Assembly (NCBI RefSeq): GCF_009650435.1
Contig: NZ_VVIP01000028.1
Location: 62,001-126,000 of the forward strand
Reading direction: 5' to 3'
DNA length: 64,000 bases
Origin: Foetidibacter luteolus
GTDB taxonomy: Bacteria > Bacteroidota > Bacteroidia > Chitinophagales > Chitinophagaceae
Shown: in pieces, positions 17,346 to 26,548 of the stretch
How positions within the stretch are numbered: the first letter of the stretch is position 1
How the letters are laid out: each line of letters opens with the position of its first letter
Translations under genes and position numbers: made by a program
Notes under the pieces: model-generated
Databases searched by the model: none
Seen by the model: only the letters and a program-made list of their open reading frames with translations
What the model was told of the DNA's origin: nothing

Positions 17346-18580
17346 TTCCTCACTTCATCCAGTTCTACCCCCAGTACCTGCTTTACGAGTTGCTTCAGCG
17401 AGGCATAATCGCCCTGCAGGTGAACTGTAGCCTGGCGGTATTCCTGCACTTCTCCCGCCTTCAGTTCTGATGCCGCTGAAGATGATTCTATTTCATAAAA
17501 AGGGCCCATTTGTGTACCATCTTCAAGAGGGCCATCGTTGTAAGCATTTACCGCGTCGCCTTTATAAGGCTCTTTCTGCAACTCCCACTTGCTGTTTACA
17601 TAACTGCCCTTTTTATCAACCGGAAAAAGGATTAAGGTAAGCACATTCTTTTTAAAATCATAACTGCCGGCAATGCCCTTGGCTATTACAGGAGAAAGGC
17701 CAAGCTTGCTGCGCTTTTTGCCATCCGCGGTAAAATACAATACGCTGTCCTTCACCTTTAACCTGTCTGGCGGAATAGTGCCGAAATAGTTGTCGGTAAT
17801 ATAAGAACGTGCATTGGCAACCCCGTTGAACGGAATGATAACCATTGTTTCTTCTGTTGGCGTTAACATGGCCAGCAGCCAGATAGATAACAGGCCTTTG
17901 TCTTTCTTCCAATCGGCGGCGCCTGCATTCTTTACTTTGTTTACAGTTTCATAACCTACGGCATTAACATTACCGGGAAGCGTAACCCCCAGTTTTTGCG
18001 CTATGGCATCTTTACCCAGCAGGCTTACAGTTCTTTCAATAGCCAGGTTAAATTCAGTTCCGCTCCAATTGGTGATGGTGGCTTCTTTTTTGAATACAGC
18101 ATGGCTGTCATCCGCTTCGGCTACATCGTAAGCAACGGTATCAATAATGGCAGGCACCTGCCAGTTAGCAAAGTTAAAAGAGTCTTTACCCTTAAAGTAA
18201 ATGGAGTATTGGCCACCTTCAGGGCCCAGCCAAAAACGCTCTTCGCCCCCAACAGGGTTAAACTGTTTTTTCTTTTCAGGTGCTTCTATCAGGCTGTAAT
18301 TAAGCCAGCCATAGCTGGCGCCACTATCGCCAGTGGCGGTGCTGGTCATAACCCGGCCCTGGTAATCGGCAGACAGCAACACTTTTGCATTACCATCCTT
18401 GTCTTTTAACTCCAGTATTTTGTTGTTATGCTTTTGCAGAAAGGCTGCATCGTAAGCGTAACTGCCTTTTGGCGCCGCGGAACTGTCTGACGGATTTGTT
18501 TCTTTGTTGTTACCGTTACCACAAGCAATAAGAGATACCATGTAGCATACACCGGTAATTTTTACAAGCATACTTTTCAT
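17342..18580 (-). CDS. DUF6786 family lipoprotein
   Basis: A 412-residue exported lipoprotein. The ATG at 18580 begins MKSMLVKITGVCYMVSLIAC, a lipoprotein signal with lipobox LIAC; the longer frame to 18886 is encoded by repeat DNA. The mature protein is predominantly beta-rich and contains MTSTATGDSGASYGWLNYSLI, GGEERFWLGPEGGQYSIYF and DGPLEDGTQMGPFYEIESSS, matching DUF6786, a Bacteroidota family with a galactose-mutarotase-like look. A role in sugar recognition or epimerisation is plausible but unproven. Lies between a GH172 gene and an FAH-family gene. Its 3' end touches the R3 tandem array. Confidence 0.8.
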   Translation of the reverse strand: MKSMLVKITGVCYMVSLIACGNGNNKETNPSDSSAAPKGSYAYDAAFLQKHNNKILELKDKDGNAKVLLSADYQGRVMTSTATGDSGASYGWLNYSLIEAPEKKKQFNPVGGEERFWLGPEGGQYSIYFKGKDSFNFANWQVPAIIDTVAYDVAEADDSHAVFKKEATITNWSGTEFNLAIERTVSLLGKDAIAQKLGVTLPGNVNAVGYETVNKVKNAGAADWKKDKGLLSIWLLAMLTPTEETMVIIPFNGVANARSYITDNYFGTIPPDRLKVKDSVLYFTADGKKRSKLGLSPVIAKGIAGSYDFKKNVLTLILFPVDKKGSYVNSKWELQKEPYKGDAVNAYNDGPLEDGTQMGPFYEIESSSAASELKAGEVQEYRQATVHLQGDYASLKQLVKQVLGVELDEVRK

Positions 18581-18594
18581 ATAGCTGCAGTTGT

Positions 18595-18685
18595 TCGTTT
18601 GTTCAATGTTTGTTTGTTCAATGTTCAATGTTTGCTTGTTTTGTACGATACAAGTACTTCGTACTTCGTAAATCGTACTTGACCT
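18595..18685. repeat. simple-sequence repeats upstream of DUF6786 gene
   Basis: Reiterated GTTTGTTCAATGTTT-like units (18597-18635), followed by GTACTTCGTACTTCGTAAAT near 18652-18672. Low-complexity DNA in the leader; no gene. Confidence 0.55.
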
Positions 18686-18686
18686 A

Positions 18687-18817
18687 AGCCTGCCTGCAAA
18701 AAAACAACGTGTTACACCTTGCGCCAGGGATTGAAGCGGATACCCCGCTGAAGGCCCTGTGCAAGGGCCTTGTGGCGGAGTATGAGCGGAAAGCCCGGTG
18801 CCTTCGGCAGGCGCCAT
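18687..18817 (+). repeat. dispersed repeat R2, copy 3
   Basis: AAGCCTGCCTGCAAAAAAAC, GGGATTGAAGCGGATACCCC, AAGGCCCTGTGCAAGGGCC, GAGTATGAGCGGAAAGCCCG, ending with hairpin GGTGCC...GGCGCC. Then a GATGTTAGATGTACGATG simple repeat at about 18828-18860. Confidence 0.75.
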
Positions 18818-18890
18818 AAATATGTATGATGTTAGATGTACGATGTTAGATGTATGATGTATTTCCGAACCGGAATTTAACAACAAAAGC

Positions 18891-20054
18891 TTAATTCACT
18901 TCAAGCTTATCTTTTGCTGGAATTTTAGGGAATGCGCCATGCGGTTCGCTCTGGTACCAGAAAGAAACGGAAGCAATATCATCCTGCAACGGCAGGTAAC
19001 GGCCTTCGCTTCTCCAGCCCAGCGCCTGTATGGTTACCTTGAGATTCTTTTCGAACCGGATGGGGTCTGTAATATGCCAGCGGTACATGCCAAAACGTTG
19101 GGCAATCTGGTAGTGCCCATCCCCTTTTATTACCTGGTGAAAACCGGTGTATGGCCCGGTAAACTCAGTATAGTTTACCTCTTCTACGCCGTACTGGTTT
19201 TTACTTCTTGTATCAAAGTCGTAAGAGCCGCATATATAGTCTTCGGTGCCTGTGCCGCAGATGGTAGGAAACTCGGTATCTCCATCCATAAAGAACTTAA
19301 TCTCCCCTTCGCCCCACCAGCCATTGTTGTGTACGCCCCAGGCCAGGTAAGTACCCACATAATGCCCCTTGCCCTGTATGCTGTCAACCAGTACATAGTC
19401 TGTTTTGTATGGCAACGGGTTTACCCTTCTGAACTGTGCGTGAAAGTAAGCTGCATCATCCGGCACGCTGGTAAGGGTATAATCTACCTGGTAGTAGAGC
19501 ACCATATCGTGCTCGTCAATATTCTCCATGGTAATGCGGCATTTTTTGCGGAAGGGCATTGCCCAGTAACAGTTGAAAGCGCTGCCCGGGTTTACCGTTA
19601 CCGCCAGTGACTGCAGCGAAGCATACTTGCCCCAGCCGCTGCAAAAGAAGTCCCCCACAGGCGCTTCAACAGAGGGAGTTGTTTCATCGTCCCAATAAAA
19701 GCGGATGATAGAATAACGCCAGTTGCCGGTAGGCGTCATCCATATATGCTGAATGGCTCCTGGGCCTTCAATTTCAGCAATAGTATAAGTTGTTTTGGCT
19801 TTAATGACTACACTTGGGCTCACTTTCCATTTCTGGCCAAGGTCCCGGGATGCCCTTTCGCCGGTGCCGGTAGTGGCCATGCCCCCTTTTCCTTTTTCGC
19901 CCTTAAAATTTTCAGGGCTGATAGAACGTGTTTTTGCATCGGAGAGGCGGTATAAATTACCGAGGTTAACATCCAGGCCACTGAACTTTTGTTGGGCATT
20001 TACGGCAAAGCAAACTAGCAAGGCAATACAAATCGCTGAAACATGTTTTTGCAT
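18891..20054 (-). CDS. exported DUF2961 protein (GH172-type glycoside hydrolase)
   Basis: A 387-residue secreted enzyme of the DUF2961/GH172 family. ATG 20054 gives a signal peptide (MQKHVSAICIALLVCFAVNAQ). Family features: GPGAIQHIWMTPTGNWRYSII, FYWDDETTPSVEAPVGDFFC, CYWAMPFRKKCRITMEN, GEGEIKFFMDGDTEFPTICG followed by TGTEDYICGSYDFD, and FGMYRWHITDPIRFEK. This is the usual compact length, unlike the 651-residue relative at 6895. The group FAH-DUF6786-GH172 on the same strand suggests breakdown of a furanose-containing glycan and use of the resulting sugar acid; that pathway is inference. It is probably the first gene of the group. Confidence 0.9.
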   Translation of the reverse strand: MQKHVSAICIALLVCFAVNAQQKFSGLDVNLGNLYRLSDAKTRSISPENFKGEKGKGGMATTGTGERASRDLGQKWKVSPSVVIKAKTTYTIAEIEGPGAIQHIWMTPTGNWRYSIIRFYWDDETTPSVEAPVGDFFCSGWGKYASLQSLAVTVNPGSAFNCYWAMPFRKKCRITMENIDEHDMVLYYQVDYTLTSVPDDAAYFHAQFRRVNPLPYKTDYVLVDSIQGKGHYVGTYLAWGVHNNGWWGEGEIKFFMDGDTEFPTICGTGTEDYICGSYDFDTRSKNQYGVEEVNYTEFTGPYTGFHQVIKGDGHYQIAQRFGMYRWHITDPIRFEKNLKVTIQALGWRSEGRYLPLQDDIASVSFWYQSEPHGAFPKIPAKDKLEVN

Positions 20055-20254
20055 AAGTAGTGTTTTATTGCATGTGGTTAATAAGAGATTATTGCAAGCA
20101 TTTTTAGGCAGAAAGTTATAAGGCGGAAGGCCATGATTTACCCTTAGCCCTCCCACCGCTGAAAATTATTTATTCTTCACTATATACCTGCAATATTTCT
20201 TAATTTATTGACAAAACAATACCCAACTCTGCCAATAAAGTACCAGAAAAACAA

Positions 20255-20279
20255 AAGCCGGCATTTTTGATGCCGGCTT
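20255..20279 (-). terminator. glgB terminator
   Basis: AAGCCGGCAT / ATGCCGGCTT, 10-bp perfect stem and 5-base loop, followed on the minus strand by TTTTGTTTTT. Located 22 bp after the glgB stop. Confidence 0.8.
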
Positions 20280-20300
20280 GTATGTAATATAGAAGATACC

Positions 20301-22343
20301 TTAACGCAACACTACCGCACTAAGCGCAGGCAAGTGTACTTTCAGCTTGTAGCATTGGGTTGGTTCATCTACCAGTTCGCTGTTTACATCGGGGTTGTAC
20401 ACGTCGCCGGTTCCCCAGAAATCTTTATCGTTGCTGTTAAACACTTCTTTCCATGTTTGCTTGCCGTGTACATACACTTCCCAATCCCGGCGCACAACGG
20501 GTGTCATGTTCAGTATAACCAGCACATCGTCCTGTGGGTTATTGCCTTTACGCTTGAAAGTGATGACAGATTCACTGCGCCTGCTTAAGTCGCCCCATTC
20601 AAAGCCCCCCTGTTCAAACTGTTTTTCATATAAAGCCGGCTCCGACTTATACAGTTCATTTAATTTTTGGATGCAGTACTTCATACCACCATGACTTACA
20701 TACTGCAGCAACTCCCATTGCAGTTCGCTCTTGTAATTCCATTCGTTGGTGGCGGCAAATTCATCGCCCATAAACAGCAGTTTGCCGCCGGGATGCGTAA
20801 ACATATAAGTGTATAACAGGCGCAGGTTGGCAAACTTTTGCCACTCATCGCCCGGCATTTTATACAGCATGGGGCTTTTGCCATGCACCACTTCATCATG
20901 GCTAAGCGGCAGCATAAAGTTTTCGTTGTAGAAATACATCATACTGAACGAAAACTTATCCTGGTGAAACTGCCGGTACACAGGGTCTAACTTAAAATAA
21001 TCAAGCGTATCGTGCATCCAGCCCATCATCCATTTCATGCCAAAGCCCAGGCCGCCTTCAAACGTGGGCCTGCTTGTTTGCGGCCAATCTGTAGATTCTT
21101 CAGCGATGGTTTGTATATCCGGGAAATCACGGAAAAGTGTTTCATTCAAATCCTTTACAAAGGCTATGGCTTCCAGGTTACCGTTGCCGCCATGTATATT
21201 GGGTTCCCACTGGCCTTCGTTACGGCTGTAGTCCAGCCGCAGCATGGAGCTTACCGCATCAACCCTGATGCCGTCAATATGAAACCTGTCGCACCAGAAC
21301 CTGGCACTGCTGATAAGAAAGCTTTTTACTTCGCCACGTGCATAGTTAAAGATATAGCTGTTCCAGTCAGGGTGGTAACCTTTGCGCATGTCAGCATACT
21401 CGTAAGTATGGGTACCGTCGAACATAAAGAGGCCATGGGAATCGTAGGGAAAATGCGAAGGCACCCAGTCAAGTATAACCCCTATGCCGGCATTGTGAAA
21501 GGCATCTATCATAGCGGCAAAATCCTGCGGGCTGCCAAAGCGGGAAGTAGGTGCAAAATACCCTGTGCCCTGGTAACCCCAACTGCCATCAAAAGGGTGT
21601 TCCATAACGGGCATCAGTTCCACATGCGTAAAGCCCATTTCTTTTACGTAAGGTACCAGGCGTTCTGTTATCTGGGCGTAGGTATTGTAACGCTCTTCAT
21701 CGTTTTTGTCAGGCCGCATCCAGCTTGCAAGGTGCACTTCGTAAACGCTCCAGGGAGCATTAAGTGCATTATGCTTTTTTCGTTGCTGCATCCATGTAGC
21801 ATCCTGCCAGTCGTGATAAGTACCCCAGGTTATGCAGGCTGTTAAAGGCCTCATTTCCCACAAGTGGGCAAAGGGGTCGCCCTTATCCAGTTGAATGCCC
21901 GCAAAGCCATGAATATGGTATTTGTATGCTTCACCGGCCAGCAGGTTGGGTATAAAACCTTCCCAAATGCCGGAGTTATCCATACGTACATTAAGCGGGT
22001 GCGCAGTATTATTCCAGTCATTAAAATTGCCGATTACATTTACCTGTGTAGCGTTCGGCGCCCATACGGCAAAATAAGTACCCGGCGTATCCAGCACTTC
22101 TATTTGTTTGTTGCCAAATAACTCGTACAGTTTATAATGCGTACCACTTTGAAAGTTGCGGACATCTTCCTCCGTGAAAAGAGAATAACCCCAAACGGGC
22201 TTTGTACTGTCAACAAAGTGAATGTCCTCGTATTTTTTTTGCACAGGTTTGTTTTTAGTTGATGATTTAATTGCATAGGCCCCCGCATCAGCAGTAACGC
22301 CTTTCTTTGTTTTTTCCTGCGCAGCAGGTGTTTTGGATGGCAT
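20301..22343 (-). CDS. glgB: 1,4-alpha-glucan branching enzyme
   Basis: Forms alpha-1,6 branches in glycogen. The 680-residue protein has a lysine- and alanine-rich N-terminal extension of about 45 residues, a CBM48 domain (YFAVWAPNATQVNVIGNFNDW, around residues 88-110), then a GH13 barrel: VYEVHLASWMRP, VILDWVPSHFPYDSHGL, FHIDGIRVDAVSSMLRLDYSR with the nucleophile Asp, IQTIAEESTDWP with the acid Glu, and MLPLSHDEVVHGK with the transition-state Asp. A C-terminal beta domain ends the protein. No other glycogen genes are adjacent. Terminator 22 bp downstream. The start MPSKTPAAQ is the only one consistent with the frame. Confidence 0.96.
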   Translation of the reverse strand: MPSKTPAAQEKTKKGVTADAGAYAIKSSTKNKPVQKKYEDIHFVDSTKPVWGYSLFTEEDVRNFQSGTHYKLYELFGNKQIEVLDTPGTYFAVWAPNATQVNVIGNFNDWNNTAHPLNVRMDNSGIWEGFIPNLLAGEAYKYHIHGFAGIQLDKGDPFAHLWEMRPLTACITWGTYHDWQDATWMQQRKKHNALNAPWSVYEVHLASWMRPDKNDEERYNTYAQITERLVPYVKEMGFTHVELMPVMEHPFDGSWGYQGTGYFAPTSRFGSPQDFAAMIDAFHNAGIGVILDWVPSHFPYDSHGLFMFDGTHTYEYADMRKGYHPDWNSYIFNYARGEVKSFLISSARFWCDRFHIDGIRVDAVSSMLRLDYSRNEGQWEPNIHGGNGNLEAIAFVKDLNETLFRDFPDIQTIAEESTDWPQTSRPTFEGGLGFGMKWMMGWMHDTLDYFKLDPVYRQFHQDKFSFSMMYFYNENFMLPLSHDEVVHGKSPMLYKMPGDEWQKFANLRLLYTYMFTHPGGKLLFMGDEFAATNEWNYKSELQWELLQYVSHGGMKYCIQKLNELYKSEPALYEKQFEQGGFEWGDLSRRSESVITFKRKGNNPQDDVLVILNMTPVVRRDWEVYVHGKQTWKEVFNSNDKDFWGTGDVYNPDVNSELVDEPTQCYKLKVHLPALSAVVLR

Positions 22344-22589
22344 AGCTTTACCGTTTAGACTTATTAGAAACCATTAACGTAAAATTAGGAAGGTTACAAT
22401 TGGTTTGCACAATAATTTATGCATTTTCACGTAAATATGCCACCGTACCGGAAATGTGTTGAATGGCTCGCATAAACCCTGTCGTAACTATCCCAGCTTT
22501 TTAGGACAAACTGCTAAATCAAAGTAATATAGAATAAAGATTGCTGCTTTTGAAAGAAAGCGTGTAATGCTTTGTGCTTGCTGATGCAC

Positions 22590-22680
22590 AGTGGGGAGTA
22601 GAGAACAAGGCGTACAAGTGTTCCAATCTTGCTGCTTCGACACGCAAGATTGCTCAACCAAAGCCCGATAGTAGCAACGA
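22590..22680 (-). repeat. dispersed repeat R1, copy 5 (core replaced by a hairpin)
   Basis: Flanks match R1 (GCGTACAAGTG... complement of CACTTGTACGC on one side, CAACCAAAGCC on the other), but the usual GTGTCAC core is replaced by a hairpin CAATCTTGC / GCAAGATTG with loop TGCTTCGACAC at 22624-22652. Confidence 0.5.
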
Positions 22681-22825
22681 ACGGCCAGTACCAAATAAAA
22701 AATGAATTTGATCAAGGGTTCATGGCTATTCGTCAGAAAATGAAATAAAGAAAAAATGATTCTAACATCTTTGGTTTACAAAGAAATTATGAGCCAAGCA
22801 GAAAATACGAATGAGCATAGTTGCG

Positions 22826-22854
22826 CAATTATGCTGCTTAGACACGCAAAATTG
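22826..22854. repeat. second copy of the TGCTT-GACAC loop hairpin
   Basis: CAATTATGC / GCAAAATTG arms (one mismatch) around loop TGCTTAGACAC; same plan and nearly the same loop as the hairpin at 22624-22652, 200 bp away. Confidence 0.5.
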
Positions 22855-22888
22855 GAAACGAACAAACAAAATTCCTTTAACGAAAATT

Positions 22889-22943
22889 TATAACTAAAAA
22901 ATTAGTTATAACAACCGGAAATATGGATTTTGCAGCCGGTTGT
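22889..22943 (+). promoter_or_regulatory. two adjacent inverted repeats before the barrel gene
   Basis: TATAACTAA (22889-22897) / TTAGTTATA (22902-22910), then immediately ACAACCGG (22911-22918) / CCGGTTGT (22936-22943). Both perfect. They end 29 bp before the ATG at 22973 and are candidate operator sites. Confidence 0.45.
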
Positions 22944-22972
22944 ATCTTAAACACTTAACCGAAACCAACCTC

Positions 22973-25774
22973 ATGAAGAAACTAATTGCGTTTACATGGG
23001 CAATACTGTGCATAAGTTGCCTGGCAATGGGGCAAAGCGCTTCCATAAAAGGGGCGGTAACAGACAGTATTAACAAGAAAGACCTGCAAAACACAGTTGT
23101 TTCGCTGTTACAGGCAAAAGATTCCATTCTTTATAAATTTACCCGCACCAACAACAAGGGCGCATTCGAGCTTAAAAACCTGAAGGCCGGCGATTATGTA
23201 CTGTTGGTATCTTACCCCGAGTACGCTGACTATGTTGATAAGCTTACCCTTGACAGCACCAGCTCCATTGATTTAAAAACATTGTTCCTTACATCCCGCG
23301 CCAACCTGCTGAAAGAAGTAATCGTAAAATCGCAGGTGAGCGCCATAAAAATTAAGGGCGACACTACAGAATATACAGCCGACAGTTTTAAGGTGGAAGC
23401 CAATGCATCTGTTGAAGACCTGCTGAAAAAATTGCCGGGCATACAGGTTGATAAAAACGGGCAAATAACAGCGCAGGGCGAAAAGGTACCCAAGGTACTG
23501 GTGGATGGTGAAGAATTTTTTGGTGACGACCCAACCCTGGTAACACAAAACCTGCGTGCCGATATGGTAGATAAAGTGCAGGTTTTTGACAAGAAAAGCG
23601 ACCAGGCCAACTTTACAGGCATAGATGATGGCGAACGAACGAAAACCATAAACCTTAAACTAAAGGACAACAAAAAGAATGGATACTTCGGTAAAATAAA
23701 CGCCAACCAGGGAACGGAAGGCTACCACGATTACCAGGCCATGATCAATATGTTTAAGAACAAACAAAAGTTTGCCGCCTACGGTATTGTTTCCAATACA
23801 GGAACATCTGGCCTTAACTGGCAGGACAGGGATAGTTATGGGCAAAGTTTTGCCTCATCCGTAGAGTACGATGAAACCAACGGTTGGTTTATGTTTAACG
23901 GCAGCGGCGATGATGAACTGGATTCCTGGGATGGGCGCTACAATGGCCGTGGTTACCCATCTGTAAAAACAGGTGGCATGCATTACAACAACAAATGGAA
24001 TGAAGACAAACAGTCTGTAAACGCCAACTACAAATTCATGAACCTGGATGTTAACGGGCAAACGGATATCAAATCCCAATACATCCTGCCAGACAGCACA
24101 TCGCAATACAATAACCAGCAGCAATTTTTTACCAATGAAGCCATGCGACATGCAGCCAATGGCAATTATGAAATACAGATTGATTCCTCTTCTTCGATAA
24201 AAGTGATAGCAGATGGCGGCCTTACCAACAAAAAAACCAACAGCCGCTATCTCTCCCAGATGTATGATAAAGACAGTGCCATGATTAATAACAGTATCAG
24301 AGACATCTCCAACGAATCTGATGCCCGCACTTTTAACAGTAATATTCTCTGGCGCAAGAAACTAAAGAAAAAAGGAAGAACACTTTCGCTTAACCTGAGT
24401 GAGCAATACAGCATGACAACTTCTGACGGTTACCTGAAAGCACAGAATGATTTTTACAAAACCGGAAGCATTACCGAAACGCAGCTTACCGATCAATACA
24501 AAAATTCAAAATCAGAGAATCTTTCTTTTGACACCAAGCTTACTTATTCCGAACCCTTGTCAAAGGTATCGTCCCTGGTGTTTAACTATGGCATTGTGGT
24601 AAACAACAGCTCCAGCGAACGCAACTCTTTCAACAAAGCCAGCGACGGCAAATACACCCAACTTGACAGCCTATTCAGTAACGATTACAAGTTTGATGTA
24701 TTCACCCACCGTACAGGCCTTAGCTATAGCTTTTTTGAAAAGAAAATTAAGTTTAACCTGGGCTCCAACGTTGGTTTTACAGATTTTAAACAAACCGATG
24801 TACATGCAGACAGCTCCATAACAAGAAACTTTGTTAACTGGTTTCCCAATGCCAACTTCAATTACCAGTTTACGCAATACAGGCGCCTGTCATTACGGTA
24901 CAATGGAAGCACCCAGCAACCAAGCATTCAACAGATACAACCAGTACGCTCTAATGAAGACCCCCTGAACATTTCCATTGGCAACCCCGACCTTAAACCA
25001 GCTTTTCGCAATAACATCTGGATGAGCTTTAATGACTTTAAAGTATTGAGTGAAAGAGGTATCTGGACAAGCCTGAGCTACAATTTTACGCAAAACGCTA
25101 TCAGCAGCAGGGATTATGTTGATTCGCTGGGCCGCAGGGTTTACCAATCTGTTAACCTGGATGGCAACAGCTCCTGGAATGGCTACCTGGATTATAACTT
25201 TAAAATAAAGAAAATAAATACCAGGCTGGGTTTCAACGGCAACTTCAACAGTTCCAAATACTCAAGTATTGTTAATGACGCACTTAACGTTACAAGAAGC
25301 AACACCTACCGCATGGGTATTTGGATAAGCAATGAGAAAGAAAAGAAATATAGCTTTAACATCAACGCGGGTGCTGCTTATACCAACAGCAAATCCTCCG
25401 TTCAAAAGAACCTGGAAACCAAATACTGGACCTTTGATGTAAACCCCAACTTGGATATATACCTGCCGCTAAAGTTCCAGGTGCATACTGATGCCAATAT
25501 GAACTTCAGGCAAAAGACCAGCGTATTTGATAACAATACCAATGTGGTATTGCTGAATGCCTGGGTTGGCAAGAAGTTCCTGAAAAAAGATGCCCTTTTG
25601 GTTAAGGTTTCCGGCCAGGACATCCTTAACCGTAACCTGGGTGTTGACAGGTCGCAGAGCAGCAACTTCATTTCTCAAACAACTTATACCACTATACGCC
25701 GTTACTTCCTGCTTTCCGCGGTATGGAACTTTACCAAAGCCGGCGGTGCAGGCGCCCCATCCAACGGAAACTAA
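22973..25774 (+). CDS. outer-membrane beta-barrel protein with carboxypeptidase-regulatory-like domain
   Basis: A 933-residue outer-membrane protein of the TonB-dependent-receptor-like barrel family common in Bacteroidota. Signal peptide MKKLIAFTWAILCISCLAMGQ; then a CarboxypepD-regulatory-like domain (SIKGAVTDSINKKDLQNTVV, residues about 20-100); a plug-like region with LLKKLPGIQVDKNGQITAQG and DGEEFFGDDPTLVTQNL; then a long barrel of alternating strands ending ...RRYFLLSAVWNFTKAG. It lacks an obvious TonB box and is probably of the OMP_b-brl_3 type. The ATG 22973 was chosen for the signal peptide. It is followed after 14 bp by a GLPGLI protein, a recurrent pairing that suggests joint function at the outer membrane. 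Confidence 0.9.
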   Translation: MKKLIAFTWAILCISCLAMGQSASIKGAVTDSINKKDLQNTVVSLLQAKDSILYKFTRTNNKGAFELKNLKAGDYVLLVSYPEYADYVDKLTLDSTSSIDLKTLFLTSRANLLKEVIVKSQVSAIKIKGDTTEYTADSFKVEANASVEDLLKKLPGIQVDKNGQITAQGEKVPKVLVDGEEFFGDDPTLVTQNLRADMVDKVQVFDKKSDQANFTGIDDGERTKTINLKLKDNKKNGYFGKINANQGTEGYHDYQAMINMFKNKQKFAAYGIVSNTGTSGLNWQDRDSYGQSFASSVEYDETNGWFMFNGSGDDELDSWDGRYNGRGYPSVKTGGMHYNNKWNEDKQSVNANYKFMNLDVNGQTDIKSQYILPDSTSQYNNQQQFFTNEAMRHAANGNYEIQIDSSSSIKVIADGGLTNKKTNSRYLSQMYDKDSAMINNSIRDISNESDARTFNSNILWRKKLKKKGRTLSLNLSEQYSMTTSDGYLKAQNDFYKTGSITETQLTDQYKNSKSENLSFDTKLTYSEPLSKVSSLVFNYGIVVNNSSSERNSFNKASDGKYTQLDSLFSNDYKFDVFTHRTGLSYSFFEKKIKFNLGSNVGFTDFKQTDVHADSSITRNFVNWFPNANFNYQFTQYRRLSLRYNGSTQQPSIQQIQPVRSNEDPLNISIGNPDLKPAFRNNIWMSFNDFKVLSERGIWTSLSYNFTQNAISSRDYVDSLGRRVYQSVNLDGNSSWNGYLDYNFKIKKINTRLGFNGNFNSSKYSSIVNDALNVTRSNTYRMGIWISNEKEKKYSFNINAGAAYTNSKSSVQKNLETKYWTFDVNPNLDIYLPLKFQVHTDANMNFRQKTSVFDNNTNVVLLNAWVGKKFLKKDALLVKVSGQDILNRNLGVDRSQSSNFISQTTYTTIRRYFLLSAVWNFTKAGGAGAPSNGN

Positions 25775-25788
25775 TTAAACAGTTAAAC

Positions 25789-26544
25789 ATGCAAAAGATA
25801 TTCACTTACCTGTTTCTATCATGCGTTTTGCTGGCAAGCATTACTACCCATGCCCAAAATGCCATCTTCCTGTCCGAAGGCAGGATTGAATTTGAAAGAA
25901 GGATAAACTTATACGCCCAGTTAGAAGATGAGGACAACAACGATACCGACTGGAAAGAATTGATGAAGAAAACAATGCCCAAGTTTAAAACCACCTACTT
26001 CGACCTGAATTTTAAAGACGGCAAAACCCTGTACCGGCCGGGCCGCGAAAACACAGACAATAACCGCCTGTGGCAGCAACCGGCGGAAGACAATATTGTA
26101 TTCAACAACCTGGAAACCTACCAGAGCACCACGCTGAAAAATGTGTACGACCAGGCTTTTCTTGTGCAGGATACCACCCGAAAAATAAAATGGAAGATTA
26201 CCGAAGAAACCAGGAATATTGCCGGGTTTACCTGCCGCCGCGCCAATGGTATAGTGATGGATTCCCTTTACATCGTTGCCTTTTATACAGATGCCATTAC
26301 TACCTCCGGCGGGCCTGAATGTTTTACAGGCCTGCCCGGCATGATAATGGGTGTGGCAATACCCCGCGAACATATTACCTGGTTTGCTACAAAAGTGTAC
26401 ACCGAAGTTATTACAGACGCCAAACTTAACCCGCCGGCCAAAGGCAAAAAAACTACCAATCAATCCCTGTTAACAACATTAAAAGACAGGATGAAAGACT
26501 GGGGCAAATGGGGTGAGCGTTACATTAAAGCAATTATGTTGTAA
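25789..26544 (+). CDS. GLPGLI family protein
   Basis: A 251-residue exported protein of the Bacteroidota-specific GLPGLI family, function unknown. Signal peptide MQKIFTYLFLSCVLLASITTHAQ; the family's diagnostic segment is present as CFTGLPGMIMGVAIPRE near residue 185, preceded by ITEETRNIAGFTCRRA, the usual conserved stretch. ATG 25789 lies 14 bp after the barrel gene stop, so the two are co-transcribed. GLPGLI proteins usually follow barrel genes of this kind, and may be periplasmic or surface partners. An R1 repeat begins about 5 bp after the stop. Confidence 0.92.
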   Translation: MQKIFTYLFLSCVLLASITTHAQNAIFLSEGRIEFERRINLYAQLEDEDNNDTDWKELMKKTMPKFKTTYFDLNFKDGKTLYRPGRENTDNNRLWQQPAEDNIVFNNLETYQSTTLKNVYDQAFLVQDTTRKIKWKITEETRNIAGFTCRRANGIVMDSLYIVAFYTDAITTSGGPECFTGLPGMIMGVAIPREHITWFATKVYTEVITDAKLNPPAKGKKTTNQSLLTTLKDRMKDWGKWGERYIKAIML

Positions 26545-26548
26545 AATA

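Larger units (their letters stand above)
22344..22972. other. 629 bp intergenic region with several short dyads
   Basis: Divergent gap between glgB and the outer-membrane barrel gene. It holds an atypical R1 copy (22590-22680), two related hairpins (22624-22652 and 22826-22854), and two adjacent inverted repeats just before the barrel gene (22889-22943). A 75-residue reverse frame at 22488-22715 crosses the repeat and is not supported. Confidence 0.5.
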
